Assembly (NCBI GenBank): GCA_902984215.1
Contig: CADWAF010002676.1
Span: 1 to 11,489, forward strand
Source of the DNA: Willaertia magna
Lineage: Eukaryota > Heterolobosea > Eutetramitea > Acrasida > Naegleriidae
Direction: 5' to 3'
Length of the DNA: 11,489 nt
Each line of letters opens with the position of its first letter. Positions within the stretch are counted from its first letter, which is position 1. A program made the position numbers and the translations under genes. Positions 8,301-11,489 of this stretch are shown here, in pieces. Below the pieces are notes generated by a model. That model saw only the letters and a program-made list of their open reading frames with translations, had not been told where the DNA came from and ran no database searches.

Positions 8301-10342
8301 GTTCTAGATATTTAATTCATACCTTAGTAGAATGTATTGAGAGTTCTGTAAGCCATCACCTAGTTGACTACTTTGCTCACCATGCATTAGAGATAGCAAC
8401 TAATCAATCATCGTGCAATCAATTCACTAATATGTTTATTTATTTGACAATTTTCTATTACATTTTAGAAAAATCCAATTCATTAACTTTAACTCAATTT
8501 GTATTACATAGAATTATTTATTGTCTTTACATTGCAACTGAGGGCTTTTTATATACAGAAGAATCTAGATTCTATGGCGTTGAATCCAGTGATCTATTAG
8601 AAAACTACTATATTGAACTAAAATTATTGTGTTTAAATATTTTAAGATTAGTTTTACATAAGGCTCCTAACCTTGACTATTCTATTCTATTTTGGACTTT
8701 GACATCTTTATTACAATCAGGATTCCACGATAATGAAGAATACACAGAATCAATTATTGCTACTTTTAATGATATGAAATTGAATCAACAATTATGTAAA
8801 AAGTATTTTGTTGTAGAGAATGAAAACCTTATTAAGAGTGAAATGCAAAAGTATTTTGGAAATACTCTTATTCATTGGAAAGGAATATTATTCTCATTCT
8901 CAGATATGTTACCATTAGTTACTTCAAAACCAGCTACACAACAAAAGATGATTGAAATTATTTTAACATTTATGAAATCACCATCAGATTCTGTATTATT
9001 TGATGAGGTTGGAGAACGAAGATTTTTATCATCTATATTAATATTATTACCTTATTTTGTTTATGATATTGAAGATGATGAAACCCACATTATGATTAAT
9101 CAAATATCACAATTATTAGCTAAAAATAGTAATTTAATTTCTTTAGCTAATGCATTCTCTTGTACTAATATAGAACCTAATGATTTTGTTGATAGAATTT
9201 GTAAAGAATTAGTTACCATTTATTTTGATAATAAGAATATTACATTTTGTGCTGAATTATTAACAAGATTATATTTAAAGAGTAATGAACACATAAGAGA
9301 TATTATTTTATTAATCGCTTCATGTTTTATTAAGCATGCCCCTAATGAAGCTAATGCCTTTGCCTTACTGTTGAAGTTAGCAGTTTCATCCAACTCTTTC
9401 TTCTCCATACCTTTCCTATCAACTGTATTTATTTCCAATCAATCACATCAATTCCAATACACGCCAGAAGATGTTCCAAGATTAAATGAAATATGTCAAT
9501 ACATTCCAGAATTAGATGCTGAAATTAGAGGTCCATATCTAATACAAAGATTAAGAAATATGGTCGAATTAGGAACTTTCCAAAATGAAAAGTTAAAAGA
9601 ATTACAATTAAAAACATCAGAAGAATTAACAGAAGAATATTTATCTAAAAAGAAGATTGGTTACTTTTCTGATTTTATAGAAGAATATGTTGAACCATTA
9701 AATAGTGATTTTAATCTTAACACTTCATTATCGTCACCTCCTAGAACACCTCAATCCATCATTCGTAATGGAAATAATAATAGCTTTTTCAATAATAATA
9801 ATAGCAACAATTTTAATAATAATAGTCGTAATAACAGTAATAGTACCACTACACCAACCAGCAGCGGTAGCGGTAGTAGTAGCCATATTTCTCTATCTCA
9901 CAATAATAATAATAATAATAACAATGATTTAGAATTTCAATTTCCAGGGCTATCTGATTTACTTTACAAAAAGGAATATACTTATTACTTTAAAAAGTTT
10001 GCCTCACAACATCAAGGTGAAAATATGATTGACTTTCTAATAGAAGTACAACAATTTAAACAAGAAATTGATTCTGTAACATTAGCAGTTCATGCAAAAA
10101 GAATTATTGAAACATTCTTTTCAGATTCTGCCATTTATAAATTACTTTGTTTAACAGAAGAAGAAAGAAATAATATTATTAATATTTATAGAGAAAATAT
10201 GTTTTCACCTTCAAATAGTTTATTTATTGAAGCTGCAGAAATTGTACAAGGAGAATTAATACACACATTATATCCAACATTCCAAAAAAGTTCAGAATGG
10301 ATAGAATTATGTGAGACAATTAAAAAAAATAATTTACACTAA
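2338..10342 (+). CDS. FRY: Furry-family (FRY/Tao3/Mor2) scaffold fused to a C-terminal RGS domain
   Basis: Two exons, 2338-2487 and 2570-10342, give 2,640 residues, within the family range (yeast Tao3 about 2,400, human FRY about 3,000). Furry proteins are very long HEAT-like helical scaffolds that work with NDR/LATS kinases and MOB in polarity, morphogenesis and cytokinesis. Residues 1-215 are Asn/Ser-rich and disordered. The Furry N-terminal region starts near 218. A disordered Ser/Thr stretch with a basic cluster (KRKHKRTKSAKELKLKK) covers about 809-945. The central signature is at 1661-1717: YP...FSE...LP...RR...L.PW...LDLV. The NLF block and long helical repeats follow, running to about 2430. 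After an Asn/Ser linker (about 2450-2502) comes an RGS domain (about 2504-2633). The start is placed at 2338, not the in-frame ATG at 2627, because the upstream exon is open, its ATG follows AAAA, and the splice keeps the frame in phase 0. Furry identity is firm; a working GAP activity is not shown. Confidence 0.9.
2488..2569 (+). other. Intron 1 of the Furry-RGS gene
   Basis: This 82-base phase-0 intron has donor GAT|GTAAGT and acceptor CCCTGCAG|AAA. A branch-like CTGAT lies 14 bases before the acceptor. It holds an (AAT)n microsatellite at about 2536-2553. Retention would give a stop at the fifth codon (TAA). Joining the flanking exons keeps one frame from ATG 2338 into the main reading frame and adds 69 residues to its N-terminus. 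Confidence 0.88.
9767..9925 (+). repeat. Asn/Ser-coding AAT/AGT/AGC low-complexity linker
   Basis: In-frame trinucleotide tracts encode Asn runs, a Ser/Gly/Thr patch and a final run of eight Asn, at residues about 2450-2502 of the Furry-RGS protein. The tract sits exactly between the end of the Furry helical region and the RGS domain, so it acts as a flexible hinge. Such AAT runs vary in length between strains. Confidence 0.9.
9926..10339 (+). other. RGS domain-coding segment of the Furry-RGS gene
   Basis: Residues 2503-2640. The order of RGS landmarks is kept. FPGLSDLL is followed by YYFKKFASQHQGEN, then MIDFLIEVQQFK, which matches the family pattern EN.l.Fwl.v..fk, with Glu2534 and Asn2535 at the G-alpha-contacting Glu-Asn pair. 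EEERNNI and EAAEIVQGELIHTLYPTFQKS match the end of the fold, where RGS proteins read EAQ...l....Y..FL.S. The length of about 130 residues is typical. The later Asn that stabilises the G-alpha transition state in RGS4 could not be placed with certainty, so it may bind G-alpha without accelerating GTP hydrolysis. Confidence 0.85.
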
Positions 10343-10509
10343 ATCATTATGAGCACAGGCGAAAGTTTCACTTATGGATGGATATTTGTTTTTTTTAATT
10401 AAGGTCGTTGTCATTATTGTAACATCGCAATTAATTACAATGTTGATTATTATTCCCTACTTTCAATAACAATTAATTTACTATCTAATAATAAACTTTC
10501 ATTATGTAG

Positions 10510-10525
10510 AAAGAGCTAGCTCTTT
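10510..10525. repeat. Perfect 16-base palindrome
   Basis: AAAGAGCTAGCTCTTT reads the same on both strands. It lies 168 bases after the Furry-RGS stop and about 190 bases before the C2 ATG, so it could be a dimer-binding site, a 3' processing hairpin, or chance. Confidence 0.6.
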
Positions 10526-10575
10526 ATTGTCAATTAATTGTTATGTCATTGAGTCTTTTGTTGTAACTTGTAGGC

Positions 10576-10627
10576 CAGTGTTTGTCGTTTTGTTAAACAA
10601 AACATTTTGCGTGTTACCAAAACACTG
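10576..10627. repeat. Nested inverted repeat / cruciform-forming hairpin
   Basis: An outer perfect 8-bp stem pairs CAGTGTTT (10576-10583) with AAACACTG (10620-10627). An inner perfect 8-base repeat, GTTTTGTT (10587-10594) with AACAAAAC (10596-10603), is separated by a single A; as RNA the loop must open to at least three bases. It sits about 90 bases upstream of the C2 gene, in its likely promoter or leader. Confidence 0.55.
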
Positions 10628-10718
10628 TTCCATCTCCTCTTTTCTCCTCTTCTTAATTAAGAACCGAATTAGAAAACAACTACAATCAAGAAAAAAACAA
10701 ACAACAACTTAAAAAAAT

Positions 10719-11489
10719 ATGCCAACTTTAATTGCTACCGTTCTTAACGGAAATTTATTAGATCATAATTGTGGTAAGTCTATAAGATAACAATACCAAT
10801 ATAACAATATAATTATTAATATAATTATTATAATAATAATTATAAATAATTTTATAAATAATTTTATAAAAACAAAAATTATAACTTTCTACAATAGATC
10901 CATATGTTATTGTAAGAGTTGGAAGTATCTCTCAAAAAACAACAACAAAATCATTCCACCAATTAACTCCCTTTTGGAATGAACAATTTACATTTTTTGT
11001 AACAAATCCAAATTATGAAATTATTTCATTTGAAGTTTTTGATCAAAAATTACTTTTAAATGATAAACAAATGGCAAATTGTAATTTTAATTTATCTTCT
11101 TTAAAATGTGGCATTCCACAAAGATTTACAATAAATTTAAACAGCCCACATTATGGTGTTGTTGGAAATGGTGGTTCCATTACCATTGAATTGTTGGCTA
11201 AAGATTTTGGACAAGTGTCAACAACGTCAATCTGTCAACATCAACAACCAACAATCATGCAAACGTCAATTTATCAACAACCGCAACAATATATGCCACC
11301 ACCAATGCCAACAATTCAACAACAACAAATATATATTCCACCACAACCACCAGTGAATGTTACTTATACTAGTCAACCATTAATACAACAACCGTCCATT
11401 ACGTTTGTGTCAACACCGCCACCAATTATTGAACCAGTTTTTGTTACGCCTTCACCACCAATTTTACCATTGTTGTTTGGAGGTTTTGG
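10719..11489 (+). CDS. C2-domain protein with Gln/Pro-rich tail; 3' end beyond the window
   Basis: Exons are 10719-10773 and 10898-11489. The 124-base phase-1 intron (GTAAGT...ACAATAG) joins G to AT, giving Asp19 of the DPYV motif, which confirms the splice. About 215 residues are visible. Residues 1-119 form one C2 beta-sandwich that starts at the first residue: ATVLNGNLLD..CDPYVIVRV, TPFWNEQFTF, ISFEVFD and a final ITIELLA strand. Loop-1 acidic residues (Asp15, Asp19) and loop-3 residues (Asp67, Asp74) are present. Gln68-Lys69 replaces the usual D.D pattern, so calcium-dependent membrane binding is plausible but weakened. Residues from about 123 are rich in Gln, Pro, Thr and Ile, with repeated Q-Q-P, P-P-P and P-S-P patches up to the edge, and end here in a hydrophobic PILPLLFGGFG. 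Likely a peripheral membrane or adaptor protein; its exact family is unknown. Confidence 0.88.
10774..10897 (+). other. Intron 1 of the C2-domain gene, with tandem repeat
   Basis: This 124-base intron has donor TGTG|GTAAGT and acceptor TACAATAG|AT. It is far more AT-rich than the neighbouring exons. It contains two exact tandem copies of TAAATAATTTTA (10843-10854, 10855-10866) and an ATAATTATTA palindromic stretch just upstream. Splicing restores the conserved C2 motif DPYV across the junction. Confidence 0.9.

Larger units (their letters stand above)
10343..10718. other. Spacer between the Furry-RGS and C2 genes
   Basis: This 376-base AT-rich spacer has no convincing gene. Its visible structure is a perfect 16-base palindrome at 10510-10525 (centre GAGCTAGCTC) and a nested inverted repeat at 10576-10627. 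The last 100 bases become C/T-rich and then A-rich, as expected for a leader before the ATG at 10719. A 61-codon open frame at 10527-10712 has no protein-like features. Confidence 0.55.

Noticed and set aside
9220..9438. Open frame of 72 codons on the minus strand inside the Furry gene
   Set aside because: Antisense to the Furry C-terminal helical region, with no recognisable features.
9705..9932. Plus-strand open frame of 75 codons rich in Ile/Val
   Set aside because: It is the AAT/AGT repeat read in another frame (ATA, ATT, ATC), giving an artificial hydrophobic run.
10527..10712. Plus-strand 61-codon open frame upstream of the C2 gene
   Set aside because: It lies in the spacer and leader, spans the nested inverted repeat, has no homologous look and ends in leader-like A-rich sequence.
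11153..11356. Plus-strand 67-codon open frame within the C2 gene
   Set aside because: Frame-shifted shadow of the Gln/Pro-rich tail; the C2 frame continues through it without a break.
1..11489. Mobile elements, CRISPR arrays or prokaryotic operons
   Set aside because: No transposase, reverse transcriptase, terminal repeats, spaced direct repeats or ribosome-binding sites; introns and protein families are eukaryotic.

Overview
The window looks like nuclear DNA from a free-living amoeboid protist. Genes are AT-rich, with TTA leucine and AGA arginine codons, long AAT (Asn) runs, A-rich leaders before ATG, and short GTAAGT...AG introns of about 50-150 bases. The standard genetic code applies, since no in-frame TAA or TAG interrupts a reading frame of more than 2,500 codons. 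The spacers and introns are only moderately AT-rich, unlike the near-pure AT of Dictyostelium. This favours a Naegleria-like heterolobosean over a dictyostelid, but that assignment is inference.

Layout: (1) Bases 1-761, minus strand: the 5' part of an unrecognised gene with at least three exons, running off the left edge. (2) Bases 762-1339: a divergent spacer holding a GC-richer block (898-1018) that can fold into a closing stem with three hairpins, followed by another long hairpin. It may be an unannotated structured RNA. (3) Bases 1340-2086, plus: an intronless EMAPII/AIMP1/Arc1p-type tRNA-binding protein. (4) Bases 2338-10342, plus: a two-exon gene for a 2,640-residue Furry (FRY/Tao3/Mor2) scaffold. 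Its first 50 codons lie in a separate exon upstream of an 82-base intron, and a complete-looking RGS domain is fused to its C-terminus after an Asn-rich linker. (5) Bases 10343-10718: a spacer with two strong inverted repeats. (6) Bases 10719-11489, plus: a two-exon C2-domain protein with a Gln/Pro-rich tail, cut by the right edge.

The standout is the Furry-RGS fusion. Furry proteins scaffold and activate NDR/LATS-type kinases in cell polarity and morphogenesis, and RGS domains bind or deactivate G-alpha subunits. The fusion would physically link heterotrimeric G-protein signalling to the polarity scaffold. I know of no described protein with this architecture, but I could not search. The other genes are ordinary eukaryotic neighbours and nothing suggests they share one pathway.
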